Positions 12,905 through 25,200 are shown, counted from the stretch's first letter. The stretch: DNA of 64,000 nt from Paragonimus westermani (GCA_008508345.1 QNGE01001279.1:1-64000), one strand, 5' to 3'. Notes: a model not told the origin generated them from the letters alone. Made by a program: numbers and translations.

Positions 12905-13246
12905 CTGATACGTTTGGACGAATGGATATATTTGTGCCGGATTGAAACTTTGTGCTCCTTCAAGAGCTGCACACATACTGCTCAGAGAAAGGTGCACGAT
13001 AATGGCCTTTGAATCATTGCCCTCAGCCAAGCCATTGCATTTAGCACCGGTTGAGAGCATGCGTTTCCAGTGCTGTTTTTCAAACTTGCATGTCCCATGC
13101 TTAAGTTTCTTGGTCGAGCTCACACTGGTGACCACTGGTTTCATTGGGCTTTTCAACGGTGAATCAGAACGTGTTTGAGCGGGTATTCGCACCCAAGCGA
13201 AACGTTTCTTACCACACGTCCCGTTATGCCCATCACCTGAGTCAGA
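12905..13246 (-). pseudogene. inverted duplicate of candidate exon (17115-17456)
   Basis: Minus-strand mirror of the exon-like block in the right arm, open from start to end and with the same flanking AG and GT. Neighbouring coding-like blocks on the + strand occur only around the right arm, so I infer that this copy is the duplicated, orphaned one. It would be transcribed away from the rest of the presumed gene. Confidence 0.35.
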
Positions 13247-13450
13247 CTGGGAGGAATTGACCGTGAATTCACTGAGAGTGCACAGTGAGACAGTGTCAAT
13301 GTCACCCCAATGGAGGGACGAACAATTTGAGTGCCATTCAACCAATATAAGCCCGAATCTTTAAAACTGATGAGCACGTCATACCCCTTAAGAAGTCTTT
13401 GGAATAGTGAGTGATTTGATGATCTCACAAACATACAGGTCAGTCATTAC

Positions 13451-13553
13451 CTCACCGTCAGTTTCGGAATTCGAACTGCCGATGAGTTCTGTAAAGCTTA
13501 ACGCTTTCCTGTATCGTGAGTCAGCTAAACGTTCCATTAAGCTTGGAAAAATA
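13451..13553 (-). pseudogene. inverted duplicate of candidate exon (16808-16910)
   Basis: Minus-strand mirror of the exon-like block at 16808-16910, with the donor GTAATG read on the minus strand just below 13451. It belongs with 12905-13246 as part of the inverted copy. Confidence 0.3.
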
Positions 13554-13915
13554 CTAGAAGGCGGGATTGAAGGGTCAGCTGGCGCACTTGCACACAAATT
13601 TGGGCAGTGTAACAAATGTCGGTCGGTCGGTCGATCTGGACTTGTCATGGAGTCGATCGAACACCTGTCACGCGAAAATCTCACAAATTTCACGTGCACT
13701 GACTAGTGACTCATTCAACCAGAATAGACGAGGCGATCTGATGCGGTTAATTTTCCTCACATCTTGCTACCAACTAATCACATTGTCGATGCTGATATGC
13801 TTCATTCATTCCGTCACAAGTTCACACGACTCAGCGCAGTTCGGTTGAATTCGTCATGCTAACTATCATAGATGGTGACATACTGGGATGTGGAAGTTGC
13901 TATGAAGAGCCACAG

Positions 13916-14050
13916 TTGTGCCTGGACACATCAAATAATTCCTTACCCTCAGACAGACTTTGGACTGATTCGACGAACACATACACATCCTCAGATTTTG
14001 AAGCATCTGTGACTCAGTTCATTTATGACTGGCCATCTGTCAGTCGTAAG
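13916..14050 (+). CDS. candidate exon of unrecognised gene
   Basis: An open 45-codon block bounded by AG (CCACAG) and GT (CGTAAG then GTTTGC). It encodes an acidic, Ser/Thr/Asp-rich stretch beginning LCLDTSNNSLPSDRLW. Both boundaries are in phase 0, and it can be joined in frame to the block at 14211. The acceptor has a weak pyrimidine tract. The protein is not recognised, and the call rests on reading frame and splice phase alone. Confidence 0.3.
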
Positions 14051-14210
14051 GTTTGCGTTACTCCTTCTGGACTGACCGAAAGAACTTGATAGGAGACCAG
14101 TTAATGTAATTATTGTCTGTCCTGGTTGGTGGGATATTTTGAGACACTCGAGGGGTTCGGCTTTCTACAGGGGCTTACGTTGTCCTACAGTGGAAAATTG
14201 TCCTCGTCAG

Positions 14211-14295
14211 AACAAGTCAACAATGAACACGTTTCCCCATGTTTTGTCTACGAGCACACTGTCCTCAGGGAGTGGTTCCCAGTCGGACGGAAATT
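14211..14295 (+). CDS. candidate exon of unrecognised gene
   Basis: The block follows a pyrimidine-rich acceptor (TTGTCCTCGTCAG) in phase 0 and ends at a GTGAGA donor (phase 1). It encodes a Ser-rich stretch including STSTLSSGSGSQSDG, a low-complexity linker by appearance. The intron from 14051 to 14210 would be 160 bp. No family is recognised, and other acceptors at 14171 and 14191 are possible in other phases. Confidence 0.28.
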
Positions 14296-16807
14296 GTGAG
14301 ATAAGGCGATTAAGCAAACAACGGACGACATTCTGTCCGTGTTACCTAGGCAACCAGGGCTGAGAAACGATTGCGTATACCAGCAGGTGCGGTGAACCGA
14401 AAACGCTGCTATTTTTCCTGTCAGGTCCACGTCGGCTAGTCACTGCTAACCGATTCTAACTATCTGTTTTATTTACATATGTATACGCGCGCTTTGAATC
14501 ACTTTGTCCATCTTCAAGGCCACTGCATGCAAAATCGTTTCGATCTGAACACGAACATGGCACCCGTTTTCATTTCCAATTCGTGTTGGTCACCTCTCAA
14601 CCAGTCGGTCCTCATCGTTTGGCAAACCGCGTGTTTCATTCTAGCTAGCGTTCATCATTAATGAGAAGCCTAGCCGTGATCCACAGTTAAGCACAGTTCA
14701 AAGCCTAACACTCGTTTTTCGGGAATGTACGGAGCGTCCGACTAACCTGCCTCGGCTTATCCTAGTGCTTAGGAGAGGAGTTTGTTTTCCATCATTCCAC
14801 TAAGCTCATGTAGTGAAGTAGTCGTCACTCACAGCGGTACAGTTATAAACGCTCGTGAGCAATGCTCAGTCTGTTCAAGTGGCTGCGAAGAGAGTGATTA
14901 TAGCTGTCTAATAATAACCCTGCCAACTGATACTTTCACACTGGTTAGACCAACCTGTTGAACACGTGTTTTAGATGCCACCATATGATTGTTAACTTGT
15001 TCTTCCTATGTAAGATAAGTGGCCACTTAATTCTATCAGTATAAAAAGCCAGGAGGAAATGTCAACAATTGTTTGTATACAGATGCGTGCGTATTACACC
15101 GCACGTCTGAGATTTGCCGTGTTGGTCATGGCTACCGGAGTTCACTGCTCCAACACGTCTGCTCGCAAATGCACACACCCAAACACAGAAGCAGATATTC
15201 AGTTACTCTTTCGCACACGTACGCTTACTTCTGATTGGTCGGTGATTATCAAAGTCAGGTGATATTCACTGCTATAATTTGTCGGAGTTCTTTCGTTTGT
15301 GTGCAAATCGATGCAACCGTTTCAGCTGCTGCAGATATAACAACAGCGGCGACGACACCAGCAAGGACTGGATGTATATAAAACAAGGTGGACAGTTTTC
15401 TTGTTTCCAATAGTTCACGGAAATGATGCATTGAAAAACAGTATGCTTTGTACGGAAGTAAGTCCTTATGATACTACTTTGAAAGCTGGGTATCATGCAT
15501 ACTGGAAAATGATTAGTTATCTAATATACAAAGGAATTAATGCTACTGAAATCCTGTATGGGAGCAACTAGTCAATCAAGAGCGGTCTTTTAAGTAGGGG
15601 CGTCTACTCAGTCATCTGAGATATGTAAGGGTGTTATCATAATTCAAAGTTCAACTGAAACATTGCATTGATAAATACTTGAGAAGGCTCAGTGTCAATA
15701 CAGGCGATTTTACATGTGAACTATTCTTGATGCACTCACCGGATCAAACATGTGACCGACAACGCAGTCAGTCTATCAGTAATCACTTGTAAGTTGTTCA
15801 TACGTCACACTTTATTTATGACACCTAAATCATAACACTTAATTTATTGTGTTTGATATATGTACTGGTAGACCAATGCTGGTTTCTTGCCAACATTATA
15901 ACGAATCTGCCAACAAGTTTTCGTAGATTGTAATGGATATATTGCTGTGAGAAACATCAGGTGACTGCATTCATCCGACTCGCCTGTGCTGAATATAAAC
16001 TATTCCACATTCTGTTGACCTAAACGAGAACTCGCCGCGTCTGTCGCCACCTTGCCTGATTAGATATCAAATCCCGAAAACCACACGCGATGGGAGATAA
16101 AATGAGCGGTGCTTTCAGTGAAAAATCACATTGAGGAAGGCGGCGCCCTTCCGACACGACATGAATATCGTAGTGGAACTTGTTGGTAGATTATTTCGGA
16201 ATAACCCATAGGGATAGGCGAAAAGTATTCATAACAAATCTTTATGTTGCAAGATATTTTAGGTAAAACTACCACAAATGTAATCCAGAAATAGCGAAAC
16301 ACTCCAAAAAGCGGTCGAGAGAGTGAGTCATACGTGAACCGAATCACAAAAGATTAGGGCTTTGGAACAATCCATCCGATAGTAGGACCATCCACTCTCA
16401 CCGTTCTGCAAGCGCACCGTTTCAGCCAGCGTGTTTGAGCAAAATTGTGCCTCGTTATTCCGACTTCCCCATTCCCAGTACGTCACCATCTATGATAGTT
16501 AGCATGACGAATTCAACCGAACTGCGCTGAGTCGTGTGAACTTGTGACGGAATGAATGAAGCATATCAGCATCGGCAATGTGATTAGTTGGTAGCAAGAT
16601 GTGAGGAAAATCAACGGCATCAAATCGCCTCGTCTATTCTGGTTGAATGAGTCACTAGTCAGTGCACGTGAAATTTGTGAGATTTTCGCGTGACAGGTGT
16701 TCGATCGACTCCATGACAAGTCCAGATCGACCGACCGACCGACATTTGTTACACTGCCCAAATTTGTGTGCAAGTGCGCCAGCTGACCCTTCAATCCCGC
16801 CTTCTAG

Positions 16808-16910
16808 TATTTTTCCAAGCTTAATGGAACGTTTAGCTGACTCACGATACAGGAAAGCGTTAAGCTTTACAGAACTCATCGGCAGTTCGAATTCCGAAAC
16901 TGACGGTGAG
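16808..16910 (+). CDS. candidate exon of unrecognised gene (right arm)
   Basis: Bounded upstream by a pyrimidine-rich acceptor (CCCGCCTTCTAG) and downstream by the donor GAG-GTAATG, phase 0 at the 3' side. The translated block reads IFPSLMERLADSRYRKALSF and continues ELIGSSNSETDGE. It joins in frame to 17115-17456. The frame stays open upstream to 16662, so an earlier 5' boundary is possible. Not recognised as a known family. Confidence 0.35.
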
Positions 16911-17114
16911 GTAATGACTGACCTGTATGTTTGTGAGATCATCAAATCACTCACTATTCCAAAGACTTCTTAAGGGGTATGACGTGCTCATCAGTTTTAA
17001 AGATTCGGGCTTATATTGGTTGAATGGCACTCAAATTGTTCGTCCCTCCATTGGGGTGACATTGACACTGTCTCACTGTGCACTCTCAGTGAATTCACGG
17101 TCAATTCCTCCCAG

Positions 17115-17456
17115 TCTGACTCAGGTGATGGGCATAACGGGACGTGTGGTAAGAAACGTTTCGCTTGGGTGCGAATACCCGCTCAAACACGTTCTGATTC
17201 ACCGTTGAAAAGCCCAATGAAACCAGTGGTCACCAGTGTGAGCTCGACCAAGAAACTTAAGCATGGGACATGCAAGTTTGAAAAACAGCACTGGAAACGC
17301 ATGCTCTCAACCGGTGCTAAATGCAATGGCTTGGCTGAGGGCAATGATTCAAAGGCCATTATCGTGCACCTTTCTCTGAGCAGTATGTGTGCAGCTCTTG
17401 AAGGAGCACAAAGTTTCAATCCGGCACAAATATATCCATTCGTCCAAACGTATCAG
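17115..17456 (+). CDS. candidate exon of unrecognised gene (right arm)
   Basis: A 114-codon open block from a pyrimidine-rich acceptor (TCAATTCCTCCCAG) to TATCAG-GTACCG, phase 0 at both ends. It starts SDSGDGHNGTCGKKRFAW, then a basic Ser/Pro-rich segment (TRSDSPLKSPMKP), then a hydrophobic, helix-like end (VHLSLSSMCAALEGAQSF). The intron to the previous block is 204 bp. Composition and phase agreement look like a real exon, but I cannot name the protein. Confidence 0.4.
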
Positions 17457-19321
17457 GTACCGACCACACATACCAATAGCAATTCGCTTTGAGCACGGCT
17501 AATCGGGATGTGAGGGGAATGAGTACCATCGAGCTTCAATACCTCGAACATTGTCATGAGGACGTTAGATTGGCGAGTAAGCTAGTTGATTCAAAAGATT
17601 TCTTGACATAATGTGGACTTTATTGTCCATTCGAGTAGGAGTTGCGAAAACAGATCTCCTATCCCACTGAACATTTCAAGCATCCTCGAACATAGTAGCA
17701 TTGACCAAGACGAAGTGTGCAGGGGGAAGAACAGTTCAGTCAGTTGAATACCACGAACGACAGTCACATCGTCGTCCTCATCGACAACAAAAACAACACC
17801 ATCATATACAGCATTATATCAGATGGCCCTCACTGGAAAAGTAAATGCCACACAACCACGAAGAAAAACGAGTGGTATGCAGAAAGACAAATGAGAAATA
17901 GTAGGAGACGGAGAGTGAGCTACCTACTAGCAACCGCGTGTTACAATCGGGTAACTCACATCGGTCACACGTTGCAAACATGCTACACAAATTTGGGAGA
18001 CTAGGGTTGTGTTTAAATTTCAGCTATCACTTATTCAGACTACGAAGTCTCACGGTAGACATGTAAGCTACCAATATTTTCTAACCGAATTGAGGTGGTC
18101 TTCCAGAATGACGTGATCGAGTCCAACTAATTCGCCCAACATAATCAACGAGCACAATTCAATTCGGACATGTTGGTGGCTTCAAAACAGTCCTTGTTGC
18201 ATTGGATTTTACAGTCACTTGATCGTAGTCCCAAAACACACTTGTGGAACCATCCTGCATTAATTCAATTTTGAGTACGTTCTCGCATCTCGAAGACGTG
18301 GCAGCGTTCAATACAAGACCACATCATACAGGTTATTTTGATCATGAGAAGAAGAGTTGATATACTAGTCAATTGCGCATAAAGTTCGCATGTGTTTTGG
18401 TGAACACGAACGAAGAAGCTGTCAATCTCGAGCAAGTTCATACTGACCACATTTTTGTCGTCCGACTACACAAACAATGTAGAGTGTCTATTTACATGGA
18501 ACGATGAAAGACGTGTGCCATGATGTAAGATTGAATGATTGGAAGAATACTATTGATTCATCATCAGATCGCTCTTCACTGAGAAGCCAGCATACGTATG
18601 TCATACTGTCACCTGCCGAAATCAGGAGGCATGGGCTCCCACAATTCGCCTGACAACGGCTGATCAATCACGCCCGCCCTCGTTCGTCATCTTCCAACGA
18701 TTGATGACTGTGGAAAATGTGCGAGGATACGGTGACCATTTGAAGATGTTCCCAGTGGAACGTACCATGTTTCAAGTAACTAAGCACGTTTTGGTGAGAG
18801 GAGAGACAGTGTAGTTTGCGTCGCGATGCATACACGGACCAGACATCTATCTCATGTCCCAGACTTCGTTTCAGATGTGTGTCGCCCCTCTGAGCAGGAA
18901 GGAGAGCCCACCACATTGTGTTCATTTCGCGTCGTAGTCCTACTGGCGGAAACACGTGTACCGAACTCAATCTGTCAGTACTATCAGAGTGCATGGACGT
19001 AACCGCTCGAATGTGAGTATTCTCACTGAACAAGCGAACTGCTCATTTGGTTATGCAGGTGATATTAACAGCTGATTGGATGTTGATAATCGAAAGCAGT
19101 CGGGTTTTTCGAGTGAGTGTTGCGTTGGTGGTGGTGGCTGTGGCAGTCATCTGTGATATTTACAACACATGAATGTTTTTCTGTCAAGTTTCTTTGATGA
19201 ACATTTTAGTCAGCTCTGCTGTCATAATATCGACCTGTCACTCTCGTTAAACCATATGTACAATATGGTAGCATTTCATAAGAAGAATTTTGTTCTCAAC
19301 TTCTGCTTACAGTTTTTACAG

Positions 19322-19384
19322 GCATATGTTCCAAAACTTCGAGATGCTCTCCAGACATTCATCACGCATTATTGCAGCTCGTGT
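19322..19384 (+). CDS. candidate exon of unrecognised gene
   Basis: A 21-codon block after a good acceptor (CTTACAGTTTTTACAG) and before TGT-GTAACA, phase 0 at both ends, encoding AYVPKLRDALQTFITHYC. It is just outside the right arm. It could follow 17456 through a 1.9-kb intron. Amphipathic, helix-like; no family recognised. Confidence 0.33.
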
Positions 19385-19616
19385 GTAACATACTGCTATC
19401 CCAGTATCAACTGTCAAAGCAACAAACCACAACTTCCCCATTGTTGTGGATTTCACCTGTAGGCATAGATCCTCCACACGAGAAGGGATGAAGGGATGAA
19501 ACGTGTTACTTTTGTTGATGTCCTGTGCCAATTTGGATACCGCCTTTGCCTACAACTTGACTGGTCGCGGCAGTTCTTCCCCATTGTGCGCAACTAGATC
19601 AGTGTTATGCAGACAG

Positions 19617-19708
19617 TTGAACTGCCCAACTGAATTTGAGCTACGAAAACTCAGAAATTCACCAAATGACCGTGCGCGCCGTATTCAACTTCAGCACTGT
19701 CTTGAGGG
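19617..19708 (+). CDS. candidate exon of unrecognised gene
   Basis: The block begins after ATGCAGACAG in phase 0 and reads NCPTEFELRKLRNSPNDR followed by ARRIQLQHCLE, a charged helix-like run with coding-type composition. The 3' boundary is uncertain: GAGG-GTTTCG near 19708 is the nearest GT and gives phase 1. It is the last coding-like block before the RTE element on the opposite strand. Confidence 0.33.
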
Positions 19709-20086
19709 TTTCGAAAAATGGCTGCTAGTGTTTCGGTCAGCTGTAACACAAGTGGAGATAAGACCAAGACACAGCCCTGCTCCACGCCAGTGACAATATC
19801 AACATCATCATAATGATCGTAGGCAACAATGCATCAGTGGTTCTCACTAATGCTTAACTGCCACATAACCACGAATAAAAGCAGGACCTGTGCAGGAAGA
19901 GAGATGAAAAAATAAGGTGAGAAAAATGGATCTAACCACTGAAAAGTAACGTCGTCCATGTACAAACATTCCGCACCGAAGTGCTTACACCTTACAAACA
20001 AATAACTAAGCCGTAGATGAATGTAAGGCCTCATCGGTAAAAAAAGCTTCCTTACGGCTCTCAATGTCCCGCGTTATAAAATGCGT

Positions 20087-22980
20087 TCACCTCGCAGACC
20101 ACTTGGCCAAACGACGACAACATTCACACCACTGAGCCCGATTAGCCGCCATCTCACCTAACGTCTCCAAACCCTGACTCTGTGAGTCGCGAGGTTTCCA
20201 CCCTGGGAGACGAACCCGACATACTGTGGCCAGCACCCTGGCTAACGACTTCAGATCCCTACACCATCTGTCCAATCATCACCTTACGCCAGTCAGCTAG
20301 AGCATCGACAACGGGTGTTATTTTGTAGTAAACGGCTAGCTGGTATCCATCTAAGTCTGTGCAAATATCCGTGCATAATGCCGGATACCGCTAAATACCG
20401 GACCACCAACCTCCTCACTGTTTGCTCGTTGCTGCCACCTGATGCGAGCGATCGAACGCAGGAATCGGCAATCAGCTACCTGAAGACAGGTTCCGTATTC
20501 TACCCTGTGTGGTTATGTTTTGCTACCATCATGTAATGCAGCTTCCAAGGTCACCTTACATACGCGATCCCGATTCCTTTGTGAAATCCCTCTCTGTCAT
20601 CAGGAGAGTCCTTGATTACCAATTACCGCCCTTGCTTTAGAGATACGCGATTTTACCTCGTTACCCGCACCTCCGCCACTGCTGATGCAGCTTCTCAGGT
20701 CAACGACCGGTCAACAACCTCCATACCCCTGTTACCCAACATTGCAGAATTAATTTGCACGCCGAGACTGTACAGCGCAATTTGAAGTGGTTAGTAGAAC
20801 ATGAAACAGCGTCCAGCATTGTTTCTTCTTCTTGGATGTTGTCAAACAACAACACCTTGTCTTCAACACAATCCAGATCCTTCAGTCTTCCGCCAGGTGG
20901 GAGGTCCACGCGACCATTTTGTGGGTAACGCAAACTATCCTCCATTATTTCGTCTATGACGAAATTAAACACGATTGGTGAGAGTGAACTGTCCTGACAT
21001 ACGCCACTGCTAGTGCTGAAACTGTCGGACAGTTCGCCGTGAACCCTAACCTGAGCTAGAGTATGGGAATGAAGCGCCGACAGTATGTTCACATACATAA
21101 TCAATACACTCCTACATTTGAGCGGCTGTAGCAGTGTAGAGCGATCCATGGAATCAAACGCACCTGTATAGTTGGGAAATTTGTCGGTTGTTGGTTGGTG
21201 GTACACATCATGCTGCCCCATTATCCGAGGAAGAGAAAATACTTGCTCAGTACAATCTCGTTCAGGGAGAGACCCTGCCTGTTGTTTCCCAATGTTTCCA
21301 TCTCAAGCTTCAGTGAGTCGATGAAGTATAATGGATACCAGAACCCTAATAATGTTGGGGGTTTATCTAATTCCCCATGGTTTCCGTAAAAGCCCCAGAC
21401 ACCTTTCTTGAATATGGGAAGCATTATCGGGTTACCCCAGCAGAGAGGAATAGTCTGCGTTGTCCAGACACGTTGAAACGACTATGTCTCTAATAACACC
21501 ACCCCCAGTTTTTCTGGAAAGTGTCGGCATAAGATCACCTGAACCAGGAGCCTTATTGCGTTTGAGAGTCGGACTAAAACTACCGACCTCAGTTTCAGTG
21601 GGTGGTGCGAAATTTACCGGCCAGGATGCAACATCGCAAATTTGTGGCCGCAACGCAGTAGAAACAGGAGACAAGCTTTGAAGTGACCTTCAAAACGTTC
21701 CATCCACCGCTCTAACTTTCTGGACATATTATATGTGAGCGTGCCATCTTCCTCACCGACAACTTCACTGAGAGAAGGTTGCCCGAGATCCAGTGCCACG
21801 AATAAGTTCGAACAGTCTGCCGGTGTTCCCTGATGTTTCCTTGACTTCTTCCATTGATCAAATTTGATGACCGTATCTGTTTCTTATGGACGTCTCCCCC
21901 AAAATTATTACATGAACTGTCAAGAAGAATATTCTATCTATCCTGTAACAATTCGAGGAATTTCTCTGAGATTCAACATTTGTTCAACCCATGTACTTTT
22001 GTGCCGCACGCTAGAGTACCTGCTTCCCGATTGATCTGTGGGATTTGAGTCCAGTAACCACTGGAATCTGCGGAGTGAGAACTACTAAGGCAGATTCCTA
22101 AGCTGGTTTAGTACTTATGGTTTTCCGACGTTATATTCAGTTTCTCAACAGCCAACCGTCGTTGTTGATAGGGTTGTTGCTCAACAAAATTGAGAACGAA
22201 ACAGCAGCGTACCAACGCGTAATCCGAATCCAATTGTGTTCCAAAAAGCACGACAGCAGTTAATCAAGCCCTGCCACCTATAACTAACATCTATATGGTC
22301 TATATGAGACCAGACCTGATTCGGACAGGAACGGCACCGCATGTAGCAATGACGTGCACGATTCATAGAACCAGTGCTGACTAAAAATACTTTGTATTCA
22401 GCGGATAGCTGTAACAGCCACCCGCCATTATCCTTGTGATGTGATGCCACCCCAAACCTGTCACTTGATTGAGACTCAGTCTCATGAAGGTGGGCGAACT
22501 AGGCGTTCATATCTCCGGTCAGAATGACAACATCGGAACGATGTGTTGACCAAAAGAGAGCGGATACATCCGAGTAAAAGGCGTCCTTGACATCGACATT
22601 AAAACAGGCGGATGAAGCGTAAGCAGATACAGTAAAAAGATTATCAAAGGATTTCTTATAGAGCTGGCCGCAAAAGAACTCGTCAAGCTGACAGCAGAAA
22701 ATCTACTGTTAACAGGAATCCAATTTGCTAATGTGTCTGTGATCGTCGTGCGGAGGACTATACCTACTCTAGCCTGACCAGGATCGACAGCCGTGTAGAC
22801 ACTTGAAGTGTTTAACCAGTATCGGTCAGACAGTGCGAATACTGTTACTTTCGTACGTTGACTAGTATCCTTCATTCCACTCTCCGAAAAGCAGCGGACT
22901 TCCACAATCAACGAGTATAACGTTCTTGTGAAGACGACTTATTGACCTATCTGCTTTGGATTGCGTGCATTCCGAGACTA
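20087..22980 (-). pseudogene. degenerate near-full-length RTE/SR2-like non-LTR retrotransposon
   Basis: Read on the minus strand, the usual order of a LINE polyprotein is visible across broken frames. The endonuclease part runs from 22975 to about 22180 (PVNSRFSAVSL; GDMNA followed by TAG near 22516; WSHIDHIDVSYRW). A linker follows (21800-21430, LKRNKAPGSGDLMP). Then comes the reverse transcriptase (LPIFKKG near 21415; AFDSMDRSTL near 21160; SGVCQDSSLSPIVFNF near 20960). The end of the protein has YLGSCISSGGGAG (about 20690-20650) and RLPGWKPRD with LETLGEMAANRAQW (20275-20087). Several frameshifts and stops are present, and the catalytic YxDD is replaced by CVED, so it is dead. It has the same domain order as the copy at 30.3 kb. 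RTE is my best clade guess; assignment by tree was not possible. Confidence 0.85.
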
Positions 22981-24902
22981 AATGAAGAACGATGGAGATT
23001 TGAGGTTGAATGGTAAAAGGTATGAATTAGCGGTATAGTGTTACTATGACTAGCTATTGTTGTTGTGGGACCTACGCAATACTCACCAGAAATATTGGTC
23101 GAGAGGAATCTAAGAGGTAAGTTTGATAGGACACTGTGGGAAAAGTCATCAGTAGCATAGTTTTGCCTATCCAGCCTGCTGTACGCAACAGATAGGGCGA
23201 CGCGGTTTACACTGTGATACGGCCGATGCAGTATTAGTTTGTTGATTTTATACGTACCCATGGTTGTTTGTGGGCTTAAATACTGTCAGGATGCTCAGAC
23301 CTAGACAGGAGAACGCTTAAGGTTCTCAACCAAAGTCTTCGGCTCAAAAACGTGTAATGCAACGCAGCTGTTGGGTGACAGTGTGCCAGAATTGACACTA
23401 TTTCCTCCCTTCAACCCCAAACCTGTAGGACCAGAAGGCCTTGGTTAGTCACACCTCTACCTATTGGCCTACCTGGTCTGAGTGAATTTTTCGGTGTGAC
23501 CGTCATACCGTCCAGTCCAATCCAACCGGTCATCGCAATCTACAAGTCGTCACACCCTGTCAAGATACGGTCTCACTGTGACAGTCTAGCCCGACGGTCT
23601 AGTAGTAAGCGGCACGTTGCCAAAACTGCGCACCCGATCTCTCCTCGATTGTAGATATCCAAACCACAACATATCTCAAGCGAGAGAGCAGTATCACTGA
23701 CTTTTCGGCCGAAAGGTATAGATTCTAAAAGCTCACAGCTAATGTTAACAACAAAGAACTCTTTCAGGCTTGCTGTGCTGATTTCATTTTTTGCATTACT
23801 CACCAACTACACGTGTCTGTGGTGTAACGGGTTTTGAATACTAAGGTACTGTACACCACTGTTTAGATGTGTCGCTGGGTTTTTGAGAAAGGGATGTTTA
23901 TCGTAGGATTACACGATGAACAACAAAATATTCCACATGAAGGATTGGAAAGTAGGACTATGCGATATGCGCCATCGTCCCTATGTGCTCACAAACATTG
24001 CGAGCTGGTTACTACATGGATGATATGGACGTAGGTAGACAATTTTTTTTGATACCGGTATACAAACTGTTGTCACTAGCTACGGGTATAAATCGGTACC
24101 TTTCGTGTTTGTATCTAACACGTTTTCCTATGTGACAACTGTACGTCGTTTCTGTTTAGGACATGGCACTGAATCCTTTTGCACGCTTGATGAACCACAC
24201 AAGACAGTTATTAAGCTGCAAGCATCACGGCAGACAAATACACCCTAACTTGTATTCAGATGAAAACCGTACCGAAGTTCGTTTCATGACAAAATATTTG
24301 TTATGCATTCTCCGCTGTGAACCCCGTAGAAGTAAAGCCAGAAACTTTCCGCACGTCAAACTTCTTAAATCGAGTAACGATCTGAGCACCTGTCGCAGCT
24401 CATTGTTCATAAAAAGGGTCAATATCAAAGTACTTTTGCTTCCCGCAACTTCTTATGTTGAAAACAAAAAGTTCTACATTTCATATTCTTACTACGTGCG
24501 GGATGTAAACTTCCCCCAAGCTTTTATGAGACAACCATGACAAAAACTGCGTCACAGTTTCCGTTCTAGGCAAAACTATACTAGTACATGCAAACGTCAA
24601 TTCACAGTAGCTTGTGAGTAATGCTCAGAATGTCTGATCGTCCTGAAAGAAGACACTGTAATTGTCCTGCTGTCTCTAATCAACAACTCCGTGATTAGGT
24701 CTCCTCTTCGAAATGAAAACACAGGAATCAATAACTTGTTGACCATTATTTTGATTGCTGATAAATGATAAGGAAATTTATATTAGAGATGGTGCCATAG
24801 GTAGTCGTGTCTAATAGTCAATATTCACAAGCGGTACATGATCGACTTCGTGGTTGTTGTCACTCTCCAAATATCTGTACCCGTTGAACTTCTACCCACA
24901 CC
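22981..24902. other. unassigned; may include 5' untranslated part of the RTE element
   Basis: The slightly GC-richer stretch 22981-23570 lies just upstream (minus strand) of the RTE coding remnant and could be its 5' UTR, but no boundary or target-site duplication is visible. From 23.6 to 24.9 kb I see only short frames; the longest (125 codons, 24163-24540 +) has no recognised motif. Confidence 0.4.
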
Positions 24903-25200
24903 TTACAAATGACATCTTAGATTTTTAGATGAGACCCAACTGTGAAAAATCAGGGCTTCGGCTGGATTCGAACTAGCGACAGACACAGCATGCCTCAACG
25001 CGGCAAGCGCTCTACCAGCTGAGCTACGAAGCCACACCAGGAGCTCAGAAATTTCACATTTGGACTCTGTTACCCACCCGTCCCACTGTTTCATGTGGAA
25101 TCTACCAAATGATTCAGGGGATCGACTGCCCCGGCAGGATTTCTCAAACAGTTCACGCTAGAATCCACCAACGCCACTGCTGAGCACAGAACTTGTATTA
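24903..25200 (-). mobile_element. tRNA-derived SINE, most complete copy
   Basis: On the minus strand a head of about 155 nt (25190-25035) leads into a tRNA-like body (25034-24953). It has a 7-bp acceptor-like pairing GGCTTCG/CGAAGCC, D arm GCTC-AGCTGGTA-GAGC (A box), TGCC-GCGTTGA-GGCA in place of the anticodon arm, a long variable region, and a T arm with GTTCGAATCC (B box). The tail is CTGATTTTTCACAGTTGGG then TCTCATCTAAA. The odd anticodon loop (no U33) and flanking head argue for a SINE rather than a working tRNA gene. Related copies lie at 2.8, 50.9 and 55.5 kb. Confidence 0.75.

Larger units (their letters stand above)
11173..13879 (+). repeat. left arm of 8-kb inverted repeat
   Basis: Reverse complement of 16482-19188; positions sum to 30361 throughout and both arms are 2707 bp. 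Only a handful of substitutions separate them (for example near 11529, 11714, 13744-13751 and 13785), so identity is above 99 percent by eye. The outermost base is N. The arm holds inverted copies of two candidate exons. Confidence 0.93.
13880..16481. other. spacer between inverted-repeat arms
   Basis: Single-copy 2602-bp segment between the arms. Its first 500 bases contain two exon-like blocks (13916-14050 and 14211-14295). The remainder (about 14300-16480) is AT-rich with only short frames and no element I recognise. Confidence 0.6.
16482..19188 (-). repeat. right arm of 8-kb inverted repeat
   Basis: Reverse complement of 11173-13879, same length. The inner end continues a few more bases of weaker similarity. 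The outer end is immediately followed by unique sequence with exon-like blocks in the same + orientation as those inside the arm, which suggests this arm is at the original location. Confidence 0.93.
19189..20086. other. unique sequence beyond the inverted repeat, with two exon-like blocks
   Basis: Apart from the blocks at 19322-19384 and 19617-19708 I see no other feature before the RTE element. The remaining frames are short and on both strands. Confidence 0.4.

Noticed and set aside
12905..17456. CRISPR array or phage-like system in the inverted repeat
   Set aside because: The repeats are two long inverted arms, not short regularly spaced direct repeats, and the context is eukaryotic.
24953..25034. 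Working tRNA gene
   Set aside because: Acceptor, D and T arms can be drawn, but the anticodon loop lacks U33, the variable region is odd and the same body recurs with a shared head and tail, so it is a SINE.
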